This document shows, piece after piece, positions 43,452 through 52,690 of a stretch of 64,000 bases of DNA (the stretch's first letter is position 1; every line of letters begins with the position of its first letter). The notes under the pieces were generated by a model that worked only from the letters and a program-made list of their open reading frames with translations, was not told the DNA's origin and did not search any database. Both the position numbers and the translations under genes were made by a program. The stretch is from Micromonospora narathiwatensis. Its GTDB lineage: Bacteria; Actinomycetota; Actinomycetes; Mycobacteriales; Micromonosporaceae. The stretch lies in the NCBI RefSeq assembly GCF_900089605.1, contig NZ_LT594324.1, forward strand, positions 1,798,001-1,862,000, written 5' to 3'.

Positions 43452-45149
43452 ATGGGCCACGGCCACCCTCATCATCACCACGCGCACCCGGAGCAGGCCG
43501 CCGGCGGCGACCTGCCGACGGCGCTCGACACGTCCGTACCCGACAGCGAGCTCTCGCCCGCGGACCTGTCCCGGCGCGGCTTCCTGCGCAACGCCGGCCT
43601 GCTCGGCGCCGGCGCCGCCGCGACCGTGCTGGCCACCCCCGGGCTCGCGCACGCCAACGACGACGACGATCAGGGCCGTCAGCGTACCGGCGGGTTCCAG
43701 TGGCTGGCCGGCGACCACCACATCCACACCCAGTACAGCTCGGACGCCATGTACCGGGTCGTCGACCAGGCCCGGCACGCGCGGGCCAACGGCCTGGACT
43801 GGATGGTCGTCACCGACCACGGCAGCGAGACCCACGCCAAGATCGGGGTGGAGAAGGTCAACCCGGACATCGTGGCCGCCCGCAGGCAGCTCAAGGACCT
43901 ACTCGTCTACCAGGGTCTGGAGTGGAACATCCCGGCCGCCGAGCACGGCACGGTCTTCGTCAGCCCCGGCCGCAACGAGGTCGCCGTGCTGAAGGAGTTC
44001 GAGAACGCGTACGACGGCGCGGTACGCAACGCCAGCGACCCCACCCCGGCCAACGAGGCGCTCGCCATCGCCGGGATCAAGTTCCTCGGTGAGGCGGTCC
44101 GCCGGCGCCGGGTCGACGGCGCCCTGTTCCTGGCCAACCACCCGGCCCGGCGCGGCGTCGACTCGCCGCACGAGATCCGTGGCTGGCGCGACGCCGACCC
44201 CAGCGTGGCGATCGGCATGGAGGGCGCCCCCGGCCACCAGGCCGCCGGCATCCCGAAGCCGGAAGGTGCGGGCGGCGGCCGTGGCTATTACGAGGGCAGC
44301 CCGTCGGCGGCGTCCTTCCCCGGGTACCCGCTGGAGAGCTACCGCACCTGGGGCGGCTTCGACTGGATGACCTCGACGGTCGGCGGGCTGTGGGACAGCC
44401 TGCTCGCCGAGGGCAGGGCCTGGTGGATCACCGCCAACTCCGACTCGCACGTCAACTACCTGGACACCGCCATGCGTGGGCCGGGCAGCGACTTCGCCGC
44501 GAACGGCCGCTACAACGACCCGGTGCACGGCCCGCTGCTCACCACGGCCGGCGACTTCTGGCCGGGCCAGTACAGCCGCACGCACGTCGGGGCGGACTCG
44601 TTCGACTACCGCGCCGTGATGGACGGGCTGCGGGCCGGCCGGGTCTGGGTCGACCACGGCGGGCTGATCAGCGGGCTCGACGTACGGGCCCGGGTGGCCG
44701 GCGACCGGCGCCCGAACTCGGGTACGCCGCTCGGCGGCGTCCTGCAGGTACGTCGGGGCACCGCCGTCGAGCTGACCATCGACATCGACCTGGCGGCCAC
44801 CCCGAACTGGTCCCAGTTCGTGCCGGTGCTCGCCCGGGTCGATGTCATCGCCGGCGCGGTCACCGGTCCGGTGGCCGACGGCGACACGTTCACCGCCCCG
44901 AACACTCGGGTGGTCAAGTCGTTCGAGGTGAACAAGGGCAGCGGGCGGGTGTCGTTCACCTACTCGTTCGGCAAGGTGGCCGAGCCGTTCTACGTGCGGC
45001 TGCGGGGCACCGACGGCAACCGCGCCGCCCCCGGCCTGATGGGCGCCGGGGTGGACCCGTTCGGGCCGGCGATGGATGTGATGGGCGCCGCCGACCCGTG
45101 GACCGACCTGTGGTTCTACGCCAACCCGATCTGGGTGTTGCCCCAGTGA
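43452..45149 (+). CDS. Tat-exported CehA/McbA-like PHP-domain metallohydrolase
   Basis: 565 residues from ATG at 43452 (AAGGAG ahead). An unusual His-rich start, 'MGHGHPHHHHAHP', precedes a Tat signal ('LSRRGFLRNAGLLGAGAAA'). The PHP domain begins 'AGDHHIHTQYSSDA', with 'VTDHGSETHAKIG' and later 'ANHPARRG' and 'TANSDSHVNY' supplying metal-binding His and Asp. The C-terminal 150 residues form a beta domain. CehA/McbA relatives include carbaryl esterase, so phosphoesterase or esterase activity is possible. The His tail might bind metal before or during export. The next gene overlaps its stop by 4 bases. Confidence 0.88.
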   Translation: MGHGHPHHHHAHPEQAAGGDLPTALDTSVPDSELSPADLSRRGFLRNAGLLGAGAAATVLATPGLAHANDDDDQGRQRTGGFQWLAGDHHIHTQYSSDAMYRVVDQARHARANGLDWMVVTDHGSETHAKIGVEKVNPDIVAARRQLKDLLVYQGLEWNIPAAEHGTVFVSPGRNEVAVLKEFENAYDGAVRNASDPTPANEALAIAGIKFLGEAVRRRRVDGALFLANHPARRGVDSPHEIRGWRDADPSVAIGMEGAPGHQAAGIPKPEGAGGGRGYYEGSPSAASFPGYPLESYRTWGGFDWMTSTVGGLWDSLLAEGRAWWITANSDSHVNYLDTAMRGPGSDFAANGRYNDPVHGPLLTTAGDFWPGQYSRTHVGADSFDYRAVMDGLRAGRVWVDHGGLISGLDVRARVAGDRRPNSGTPLGGVLQVRRGTAVELTIDIDLAATPNWSQFVPVLARVDVIAGAVTGPVADGDTFTAPNTRVVKSFEVNKGSGRVSFTYSFGKVAEPFYVRLRGTDGNRAAPGLMGAGVDPFGPAMDVMGAADPWTDLWFYANPIWVLPQ

Positions 45150-45700
45150 GAACGGTCGGCATCAGCCTGGGCCACCGGACCGACGAGGAGGCCGAGCACT
45201 GGCTGCGCGACGTCGTGCGGCCGCTCGGCCTCCCCGGCCTGGTCGCCTGCACCCACCTCGTACGCGAGCCCTGGCCGCACGTCGCGATCAGCCTGAGCGG
45301 GCCGGACCTGGACGCGGGCGGGGCCGGGCCGGGCGGCGGCGTGTCACCGGCGGAACGACCGTCCTGGCTGCCGGCTACCCCGGCGGAGCTGTGCGCGGCG
45401 GCCGAGTACGCCGCGACCGAACATGACGCGCTGCGTTCGGGCCGGGCGGTGCTCTTCCCCGGGGTGGAGCGGCTGACGGGCACGGTCGCGGTGGGTGAGT
45501 TGTTGGCCGCGAGCGCGATCGACCAGGTCATCCTGCTGGGCGGCGAGCCCGCCGACGCCGGGGCCCTGGTGCTGACCCGCGACTTCGTCCGGCCGCAGTG
45601 GCGCGACGGGTCGCTCACGCTGATCGTCACGCCGGCGGGGCCCGGTCGGGTGGCCCCCTTCGAGGTGCCCGACCCCACCCCGTGCTGCGCCGATCACTGA
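45146..45700 (+). CDS. Uncharacterised 184-residue protein
   Basis: Starts at a GTG overlapping the PHP gene's stop (GTGA), so it is translationally coupled. A DUF-like alpha/beta pattern: 'TVGISLGHRTDEEAEHWLRD', a Gly-rich linker, 'ELCAAAEYAATEHDALRSG', 'AVGELLAASAIDQVILLGG' and 'VLTRDFVRPQWRDGSLTLIV', ending with a Cys pair ('PTPCCADH'). No signal peptide, so its product is cytoplasmic although its partner is exported. I do not recognise the family. Confidence 0.75.
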   Translation: MRTVGISLGHRTDEEAEHWLRDVVRPLGLPGLVACTHLVREPWPHVAISLSGPDLDAGGAGPGGGVSPAERPSWLPATPAELCAAAEYAATEHDALRSGRAVLFPGVERLTGTVAVGELLAASAIDQVILLGGEPADAGALVLTRDFVRPQWRDGSLTLIVTPAGPGRVAPFEVPDPTPCCADH

Positions 45701-45860
45701 CGAGGTCGGTGGCGGCCCGCAGCCCGGCCCGTCGGTCCCCGCGAACCGGGGTGACGGCGGGCCAGGGCGTGGCCGCCACCGCCACGGCGCTCGGCGGCGC
45801 CGCCGGCCGCTTTGGCCAATCGGACCGCGTTCGCCCCACCGGCGATTACCGTACGTTAAC

Positions 45861-47060
45861 GTGACCATATTTCGCGTAACGCTCGGTACGGTTCTTGCCG
45901 TGCCCGCCGCGGTGGTCGTGCCAGCGATGCCGGCAGCAGCCGCGCCGTACGTGTCCTGCCCGGCCGTGAAGCCGCCGATGCCCCCGCCCACCGCACCGGC
46001 CCCGCCGGCGGTCGACCCCGCCCAGGCAACGGTCGGCGGTGAGGCGCTGGCGACCACCGGGCTGGCCGTTCCGGCGGGTGCGCCGGCGGCGCCGGCGGTG
46101 ACCGCCACCTCCTGGCTGGTGGCGGACCTCGACCGTGGGGTGGTCCTGGGCGGGTGCGCCCCCCACGAGTTCCGGGCGCCGGCCAGCGTGCAGAAGCTGC
46201 TGCTGGCCGAGACGCTGATGCCCCGCCTCGATCCGGCCCAGGTGGTCGAGGTGAACCGGGACGATCTGCGCGATCTCGATCCGGCCAGCTCGCTGATGGG
46301 GGTGGTCGAGGGCGGCCGGTACTCGATCGAGAGCCTGTGGTTGGGGCTCCTGCTCAAGTCCGGCAACGACGCGGCCAACGTGCTGGCCCGCGTCGGCGGC
46401 GGCAGCGCCGGCCGGCAGGGCGGCGTGCAGGCGATGAACGACGAGGCGCACCGGCTGCGCGCGAACCAGACCCACGCGGCGACGCCCTCCGGCCTGGACG
46501 GCCCCGGTCAGTACACCAGCGCGTACGACCTCGCGCTGATCGCCCGGGAGGCGTTCGCCCGGGAGGACTTCCGGCGGTACATCGCCACCAGGACGGTTCA
46601 GATACCGGGCGAGCCGGGAACGCCGGACCTCGCGCTGACCCACGACCTCACGCTGCTCGACCACTACCCGGGGACGCTCGGCGGCAAGACCGGCTTCACC
46701 GACCTGGCCCGGCAGACGTACGTCGGGGTGGCCGAACGCGACGGCCGGCGGCTCGCGGTGACCCTGCTCGGCGCGGAGACCGCGCCGCTGGGCAGCCTCG
46801 GGGAGGCGACGGCCCTGCTCAACTGGGGTTTCGGCCTGGCTCCCGACGCGTCCGTCGGCCGTCTCGTCACACCCGAGGAGAAGAGGGGCGACCACGTGGT
46901 CGCCCCGGCGCGCGGCGACCGGCGCGGCGGGCTCGTGGACTGGTCGTCGTGGTCGCTGCCGACCGCTCTCGGCCTCGGCGCCGCCGTCCTCCTGGCCGTG
47001 CTGCTGGTGACGATCCCCTGGCGACGGGTGAGCGCCCGACGCCGAGCCGAAAAACGGTGA
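45861..47060 (+). CDS. dacC: D-alanyl-D-alanine carboxypeptidase (S11, low-molecular-weight PBP)
   Basis: 399 residues from a GTG. Signal peptide ending near 'MPAAAAPYV', then a Pro/Ala-rich linker. The catalytic motifs are S-x-x-K in 'ASVQKLLL', S-x-N in 'LKSGNDAANVL' and K-T-G in 'GGKTGFTD'. A single C-terminal membrane span ('LGLGAAVLLAVLLVTI') and basic tail anchor it. It trims the terminal D-Ala of peptidoglycan stem peptides on the outer face of the membrane. No ribosome-binding site is obvious ahead of the GTG. The symbol is a family-level guess. Confidence 0.9.
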   Translation: MTIFRVTLGTVLAVPAAVVVPAMPAAAAPYVSCPAVKPPMPPPTAPAPPAVDPAQATVGGEALATTGLAVPAGAPAAPAVTATSWLVADLDRGVVLGGCAPHEFRAPASVQKLLLAETLMPRLDPAQVVEVNRDDLRDLDPASSLMGVVEGGRYSIESLWLGLLLKSGNDAANVLARVGGGSAGRQGGVQAMNDEAHRLRANQTHAATPSGLDGPGQYTSAYDLALIAREAFAREDFRRYIATRTVQIPGEPGTPDLALTHDLTLLDHYPGTLGGKTGFTDLARQTYVGVAERDGRRLAVTLLGAETAPLGSLGEATALLNWGFGLAPDASVGRLVTPEEKRGDHVVAPARGDRRGGLVDWSSWSLPTALGLGAAVLLAVLLVTIPWRRVSARRRAEKR

Positions 47061-47185
47061 CGCGCTGAGGCTGCCGGAGGCGCACGTCGCCCGGCGGACC
47101 GCCGCCCGGGCGGTGTGCCCGGAGAAGGCGGTCCGTCCGGGTCCGACCGGCCCACGGACCAGGCCGGCCGGACCCGGACGCGCGG

Positions 47186-50008
47186 TCAGGCCACCACGGA
47201 CCGCAGCGGGATCTGCGCGTCCCGCAGGGCGCGCACCAGGTCACCCAGGAACGGGTGCTCGTCGGACTGGAGACCCTCCGGGTTCGGGATCACCAGGTAG
47301 GCGGAGGAGTCGGCCTCGGACACCCGGGCGGTGTCGGTGAAGCCGGCCACCACCTGCCGGGTACGGTCCAGGTCGCCGGCCGCCACCTCGATGGTGATCG
47401 GCCGCCACTCACCGCCCAGGTTCTCCGGGGCCGGGGCGGCCGCCGCGGCGGCGCGGGCCGGCTCGACGCCGGTCGTGCGCTGCGGCGCGAGGGTACGCGC
47501 CGACTGCCCGCCCGCGTTCGGGTAGAGCAGCGCGTTCGCCACCAGGTGCAGACCGTTCTCGTTGTACGCCCGGAACAGCGGGTTGAACGCGAACAGCACC
47601 GCCCGACCGGTGCCGGTCGGCTCCTCCACCAGCGCCACCGAGCCCTTGAGCGCGTCACCCCGGACGGTGTAGCCGTTGGCCCAGAAGGTGTCGCCGGACG
47701 GGTAGCTGAGCACGTTGGTGCCGGTGCTGCTCGGGCTCAGGATCGGGTCGCCGTTGTTGAACTCGAAGTCCTCCGCCGGGCGGCCCAGCGCGACCGGGCT
47801 GTCCTGGTTGACGTCGACCCGCAGGTGCGAGCCGATCACCTGGTAGCCGCTCGGCTTCTGCTTCTCGACGGTGGAGGTGAGTCCGGCGGCCCGGGCCATC
47901 CGGGTGCCCTCGTTGCGCAGGCCGAGGTAGGTGTGGCCCTGGGCGATCCAGTTGCGCAGGTTGGCCTGCCCGGCGGCGGTGAGGCCGCCGGTCGAGTTGC
48001 TGCCGTCCGGCACGACCAGCACCGTGCGCTCGGTGAACGCGGGGGCGTTGTTGTTGATGTCGGCGGTGGTCACCGGCGTGAGGTCCAGCCCCCACCGCTT
48101 GCCGAGCACGTACCGGGCCTCGCCGTGCGAGCCGGAGGTGGTGCTGATGCCGGTGCCCTGGAACAGCCCGACGTCGGGCAGGTCCACCGGGGTTCCGTCG
48201 GCCGCCGCGGCCCGCGGGGCCAGGGTCACCCCGAGGGTGCGGGCGACCTCGTCGATCTCCGGGGTCAGGCTCTTCGCGGGGAATCCGACCACGCCGGTGT
48301 CGAGGTCACGCACGAGCGGCACGCCCTCACCGAGCAGCCGGAAGGTGAGCTCGGCCGCCGCCGCGGAGTCCAGCGGGTACGCGTACGAGCCCTTCGCGCC
48401 CGCCGCCGAGGTCTTCCCGCCGGAGACGCGCCGGACCAGCTGGGCCTGCGGCCGGACGTCGTCGCCGGTGTAGAGGGCGTTCACGCCCATCAGCAGCGGG
48501 TTGCTCCAGGACGACACGTCGTAGAAGTAGGGGAACGGGACGTACGGGTCCTCGCCCATGATCGCCTGGATCCAGTGCTTCTGCGGCTGGTCCATGGGGA
48601 TCCAGTACGCGCCCTGGGGCACGGTGACGTCGGTGGCCGTACGACCGCCGAAGATCCGGGCGGTGGGCACCCGGGTCGGCTTGGTCACCTCGTACACCTC
48701 GACGTCCATCCCACGCAGCCGCTCGACCAGCTGGCGTACGTCGGCGAGCTGACGGTCGGGGAGCAGGAAGTACGACCGGATCTTGACGTCCGGCACCGGG
48801 AACTGGACGGTGTTGGTCGGCTGGACCACCTCGTTCGGCTCCAGCGTCCCGGCCCGGCCCTCGGCGAGCGCGTCGGTCCAGATCTTGTAGTAGCCGGTCA
48901 GCACTTCGTGCTTGTGCGTGGCGGCCCAGCCGAGGGTCGACCACTGGGTGTGGAACTGCTGCTGCACCCGGTCGGCCACCGCCGACGAGCTGCCCTTCTC
49001 GAAGGTCATGCCGGCGGCGCCGAAGCCGGCGGCCGGCACGGTGTCGCCGTAACCCATGAAGAACAGGTCGTACGTCGAGTAGTTGAAGTAGCACTCGGTG
49101 GTGACGGCTCCGCCGCACGCGCCGTTGTAGCCGAACCCGGCCTTGTTGGCCTCGCCGATCCGGTTGATCCAGTCGACCGCCTCACTGGCGATCTCGTGGT
49201 GGATCGGGTCGGCGTTGGGCGGGAAGAAGTACTGCCGGCCGCCCATCTCGTGCGCGTCGATGAAGACCTGCGGCGGGTACTGCCGCATGAGTTCGATCTT
49301 GCCGTCGGTCTCCTGCTGGGTGCGGGCGAACCAGTCCCGGTTCATGTCGAAGCCGTACTCGTTCTGCCGGCGGTTGGCGTCGCGGCCGTCCGGGTTTTGG
49401 GTCGGCACGATGACGGTGACCAGGTTGTCGTTGCGCTGCTGCACCGCGCAGGACAGGCCGGCGGCCAGCTCGTACAGGGTCTTGAGGGCGGCGTCCGTGC
49501 CGCTCTTCTCGCCACCGTGCACGTTGGCCGTCACCCAGACGATGGCCGGCTGGTCGGCCGCCGTCCGGGCGGCCTTCTGCGCGGTGGTCCGGCGCGGGTC
49601 CCGGAGGTCGCGGACGTCGTCGGCGATCCGCCGCAGCGTGCCCTGCTGGACGTGCCGCTCGCTGGAGACGACGGCGTACGGCAGCGGCTGGCCGAGCACA
49701 CTGGTCGACATGACGCCGGTGATGACCCGGTCGGAGGCGCCGTCGACGGCGTTCAGGTAGGTCCGGACCTCGTCGTTGGTGACGACCCGCTCCTGGCCGA
49801 GGCCGAGAGGGAAGCCGAGCACCGACTCGGGGCTGGGCACCGTGGACAGTCGGGCGGAGGGGTCGTTGCTGCACGTCGGGGTGGGGGCGGTAGCGCCGGC
49901 GGGGGTGCCGATCGCGAGGGGTGCGGTGCCGGACAGCAGGAGGACCGCGGCGGCGCCGGCCAGCCGTCGCGTGAGGATTGATCCGGGTGGTTGCTTCGAC
50001 AGGGGCAT
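47186..50008 (-). CDS. Secreted M14-family zinc metallocarboxypeptidase, large
   Basis: 940 residues, ATG at 50008. Signal peptide to about residue 39 ('PAGATAPTP'). The M14 domain has the H-x-x-E zinc motif in 'VWVTANVHGGEKSG' (around residue 165), the substrate Arg/Asn-Arg in 'NEYGFDMNRDWFAR', and the third ligand His in 'QVFIDAHEMGG'. The last 400 residues form extra domains found in large bacterial M14 proteins, including a glutamine-amidotransferase-like segment ('LVVPDGSNSTGGL', 'LFAFNPLFRA'). It probably removes C-terminal residues from extracellular peptides. It stands alone. Confidence 0.9.
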   Translation of the reverse strand: MPLSKQPPGSILTRRLAGAAAVLLLSGTAPLAIGTPAGATAPTPTCSNDPSARLSTVPSPESVLGFPLGLGQERVVTNDEVRTYLNAVDGASDRVITGVMSTSVLGQPLPYAVVSSERHVQQGTLRRIADDVRDLRDPRRTTAQKAARTAADQPAIVWVTANVHGGEKSGTDAALKTLYELAAGLSCAVQQRNDNLVTVIVPTQNPDGRDANRRQNEYGFDMNRDWFARTQQETDGKIELMRQYPPQVFIDAHEMGGRQYFFPPNADPIHHEIASEAVDWINRIGEANKAGFGYNGACGGAVTTECYFNYSTYDLFFMGYGDTVPAAGFGAAGMTFEKGSSSAVADRVQQQFHTQWSTLGWAATHKHEVLTGYYKIWTDALAEGRAGTLEPNEVVQPTNTVQFPVPDVKIRSYFLLPDRQLADVRQLVERLRGMDVEVYEVTKPTRVPTARIFGGRTATDVTVPQGAYWIPMDQPQKHWIQAIMGEDPYVPFPYFYDVSSWSNPLLMGVNALYTGDDVRPQAQLVRRVSGGKTSAAGAKGSYAYPLDSAAAAELTFRLLGEGVPLVRDLDTGVVGFPAKSLTPEIDEVARTLGVTLAPRAAAADGTPVDLPDVGLFQGTGISTTSGSHGEARYVLGKRWGLDLTPVTTADINNNAPAFTERTVLVVPDGSNSTGGLTAAGQANLRNWIAQGHTYLGLRNEGTRMARAAGLTSTVEKQKPSGYQVIGSHLRVDVNQDSPVALGRPAEDFEFNNGDPILSPSSTGTNVLSYPSGDTFWANGYTVRGDALKGSVALVEEPTGTGRAVLFAFNPLFRAYNENGLHLVANALLYPNAGGQSARTLAPQRTTGVEPARAAAAAAPAPENLGGEWRPITIEVAAGDLDRTRQVVAGFTDTARVSEADSSAYLVIPNPEGLQSDEHPFLGDLVRALRDAQIPLRSVVA

Positions 50009-50330
50009 GTCGTTACCTGTTTTCCACTGGGAATTGCGACGCAGTGAGACCGGAGCCTATGACCAGGGCTTTCTCGTGGTCAAGATTCATTTGGGATGGA
50101 CATACCCGCACGTCAACGCCTATTTGCCCGCACACCCTTCGGAGAAACGGGGAGCGGGACGGCTGGGATCCGTCCCCGGCCGCCCCTGCGCCGTGGTGGC
50201 GGACCGGGCCCGCCAGGACGACCAGGAGCGCCTGCGCGGGGCCGCCGTCGCGAAGTCGTCATTCAGCCGGGTGGACCCACACCCGGACTTCCTGTCGAAG
50301 CGGCCGACCGGCACCAACGCGACAATTAGG
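50009..50330. other. 322-base divergent intergenic region, no gene seen
   Basis: This region separates the divergent M14 and beta-propeller lipoprotein genes. Several frames are open in places but none has a ribosome-binding site or family resemblance. No RNA or repeat was recognised. It presumably contains both promoters. Confidence 0.45.
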
Positions 50331-51521
50331 ATGCGGAAGGTGATGACCTGGCGACGCGGCGGCCTGCTGGCGGGGACGGTGCTGCTGCTCGGTGCGGCCT
50401 GCACCACCACCACGGAGGCCGAGCGGCAGCAGCCACCGGCGGGCCCGTCGAAGACGTCGGCGGGGACGCCGTTCGGGCCGTTGGTCGCCGGGATGCCCGG
50501 GTACCCGAGCCCCGGCAACGTGTACGCGGGCGTGGGGCCGAACCTGCTGGCCGAGCCGGTGCGGGGCGACAAGGCGCTGGTCTACGTGCCGAACACCAAG
50601 AGCAACGACGTGTCGGTCATCGACCCGAAGACCTACCGGGTCGTCGACACGTTCCCGGGCGGCCCCGAGCCGCAGCACGTCGTGCCGTCGTACGACCTGC
50701 GGACGCTGTACGTCGCCTCCAGCAAGATCCCCGACGGTGGGCTCGTCCCGATCGATCCGCGCACCGGCAAACCCGGTGCGTTCCGCAAACTGGAGGACGT
50801 CTACAACCTCTACTTCACGCCCGACGGCCGGCAGGCCATCGTGGTCGCCGAGGCGTACCAGCGGCTGGACTTCTACGACCTGGCCAACTGGCAGCGGGTG
50901 CGCTCGGTGCGGTTCCCCGAGTGCAAGGGCGTGAACCACATGGACTACTCCGCCGACGGCAAGGTCATGATGTTCAGCTGCGAGTTCGCCAACCGGATGC
51001 TCGTGCTCGACACGGTCAGCCTCCGCAAGCTGCGCGAGTTCACCCTGACCGAGACCGCCGACGGGATGCCGCAGGACACCCGGCTCACCCCGGACGGGCA
51101 GCACTTCCTGGTCGCCGACATGCATGCCAACGGTGTCTACGTCTTCGACGCGGGGGCGACCCGGCAGACCGCGTTCATCCCCACCGGGAAGGGCGCCCAC
51201 GGTATCTACTTCAGCCGCGACGGCAAGCTCGGCTACGTCACCAACCGGGACGCCGGCAGCATCACCGTGCTCGACCTGGCCACCCTGAAGCCCACCACCA
51301 CTTGGAAGATCCCCGGCGGCGGCAGCCCCGACATGGGCGGTCTCTCCGCCGACGGCACCGCGCTGTGGCTCTCCGGCCGCTACCACAACGAGGTGTACGT
51401 CCTGCGTACCAGCGACGGCAAACTGCTGGCCCGGATCCCGGTCGGCAGCGGCCCGCACGGTCTCACCGTCTGGCCCCAGCCGGGCCGCTACTCCCTCGGC
51501 CACACCGCCAACATCCGGTAG
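50331..51521 (+). CDS. YncE-like beta-propeller lipoprotein
   Basis: 396 residues from ATG at 50331; ATG 50343 is an alternative. A lipoprotein signal ends 'LLLGAAC', placing the lipid-modified Cys near residue 23. The rest is a seven-bladed propeller of the YVTN/YncE type with repeats such as 'ALVYVPNTKSNDVSVIDPKT', 'HFLVADMHANGVYVFDAG' and 'LGYVTNRDAGSITVLDL'. Such proteins sit on the outer face of the membrane; ligands are unknown. No operon partner. Confidence 0.88.
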   Translation: MRKVMTWRRGGLLAGTVLLLGAACTTTTEAERQQPPAGPSKTSAGTPFGPLVAGMPGYPSPGNVYAGVGPNLLAEPVRGDKALVYVPNTKSNDVSVIDPKTYRVVDTFPGGPEPQHVVPSYDLRTLYVASSKIPDGGLVPIDPRTGKPGAFRKLEDVYNLYFTPDGRQAIVVAEAYQRLDFYDLANWQRVRSVRFPECKGVNHMDYSADGKVMMFSCEFANRMLVLDTVSLRKLREFTLTETADGMPQDTRLTPDGQHFLVADMHANGVYVFDAGATRQTAFIPTGKGAHGIYFSRDGKLGYVTNRDAGSITVLDLATLKPTTTWKIPGGGSPDMGGLSADGTALWLSGRYHNEVYVLRTSDGKLLARIPVGSGPHGLTVWPQPGRYSLGHTANIR

Positions 51522-51780
51522 CCGCCGGACCCGCCACTTCGGCCCGATCGCGGCCCGTCCGGCAGTGTCGGCAATCTGACAGCCGTAGCGCTGAGCGCTC
51601 TGGTGATCGGGTTGCCCGTCGACGCCGTCGATAAGCCTCTGACCTGGGCATATGTTTGATTCATGGGGGGTGGTTTTCCCAGTTTCGTGTTCGCCGCCGC
51701 GCCGACGACGTCGTGGGAGGTGCCACAGGTTCATCGGCTGCGCGCGTCCACCGGAACGCGCGTACGGAGAGGAGCGAGTC

Positions 51781-52227
51781 GTGGGGACCTTCCATGAACG
51801 GACAAGTCAGCGGGTGTACGAGCTCGCCGTCCTCGCCACCGCGCCGATCTGCGGTGTCATGCTGGCCGCGCTGCACGTCCGGCCGCAGTCGATCGAGCTG
51901 ACGATGCCCTACGTCATCCGGGTCAGTTGGGAGTTCGGCCTCATCGTGGTCGGCGTCGCGGGTCTGCTCGGCATGTTCTGGCCGGGGCAGCTCGGCACCG
52001 GCCTCGGCATCGAGCTCGCCGCGGTGCTGATGCTGGGCGCGATCGCCGCGATGTACGTCGTCTCCGTCCTGGTGGTCGCCGGCGAGCAGGCGGTGGTGGC
52101 GGCGTCGTTCGTCGGCGCGGTGGCGCTCGGCTCCTGGCTGCGCTCGTTCGAGATAATGCGGTCCCTGCGCTGGCTCATCCGCATGCACCACGCCGGCGTC
52201 GATCCATGCGTGAAGGCGCCGACATGA
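51781..52227 (+). CDS. Small integral membrane protein, four predicted spans
   Basis: 148 residues from GTG at 51781, chosen because GGAGAGGAG precedes it; the frame is open back to 51652. Four hydrophobic segments are visible ('LAVLATAPICGVMLAAL', 'FGLIVVGVAGLLGMFW', 'GIELAAVLMLGAIAAMYVVS' and 'AVVAASFVGAVALGSWL'). A charged C-terminal tail follows. Its stop overlaps the next gene's ATG. The layout, four spans followed by a gene for a one-span coiled-coil protein, is reminiscent of phage-type holin or membrane accessory gene pairs, but no other phage gene is near. Confidence 0.75.
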   Translation: MGTFHERTSQRVYELAVLATAPICGVMLAALHVRPQSIELTMPYVIRVSWEFGLIVVGVAGLLGMFWPGQLGTGLGIELAAVLMLGAIAAMYVVSVLVVAGEQAVVAASFVGAVALGSWLRSFEIMRSLRWLIRMHHAGVDPCVKAPT

Positions 52228-52637
52228 TCACCGCCCAGGATCCCGGCTCGCCCTACTGGGCGCAGGTTCTGATCTCCACGCTCGGGCTCTTCGGCGGCGC
52301 CAGCGGCCTCGGCGTGCTCGCCACGATCGCCGTGCAACGGCGGAAGTTGAAGGCCGACACGGCCGGAGCGCTGACCGACGCGGCGCTGGCCCTGGTCCAG
52401 CCGCTGCGGACCCGGGTCACCGAGCTGGAGACCGAGGCGCTGGCCGTCCGGGAACAGTTGACGGCCTCCCAGCGGGAACTCCAGGAACTGCGGACGACGG
52501 TGTGGGAGCTGACCAGGACGCTGGACCGATGGCGAGAGGCGATCATGGCGCCGGGGACGAGCGTGCGCCGGATCCAGGCTCTCGTGGCGGAGGAGGAGCG
52601 GCGCTTCCGCAACCAGCCCCGACGCCCCGTCCCCTGA
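52224..52637 (+). CDS. Small protein with one membrane span and a coiled coil
   Basis: 137 residues from ATG at 52224, overlapping the preceding stop (ATGA). One hydrophobic segment ('AQVLISTLGLFGGASGLGVL', residues about 12-31) is followed by a long heptad-rich helix including 'LRTRVTELETEALAVREQL' and 'SQRELQELRTTVWELTRTLD'. The tail is basic. It probably forms a complex with the four-span protein encoded just upstream. No family is recognised with confidence. Confidence 0.75.
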   Translation: MITAQDPGSPYWAQVLISTLGLFGGASGLGVLATIAVQRRKLKADTAGALTDAALALVQPLRTRVTELETEALAVREQLTASQRELQELRTTVWELTRTLDRWREAIMAPGTSVRRIQALVAEEERRFRNQPRRPVP

Positions 52638-52690
52638 CGCGCCACCGGGGACAGCCCGGCACCCTGACGATCGCCTGGCGGCGAGCGGCG

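Noticed and set aside
49776..50330. Extended N-terminus for the beta-propeller lipoprotein
   Set aside because: It would overlap the divergent M14 gene's start and hide the lipoprotein signal; the start at 50331 gives a normal signal peptide.
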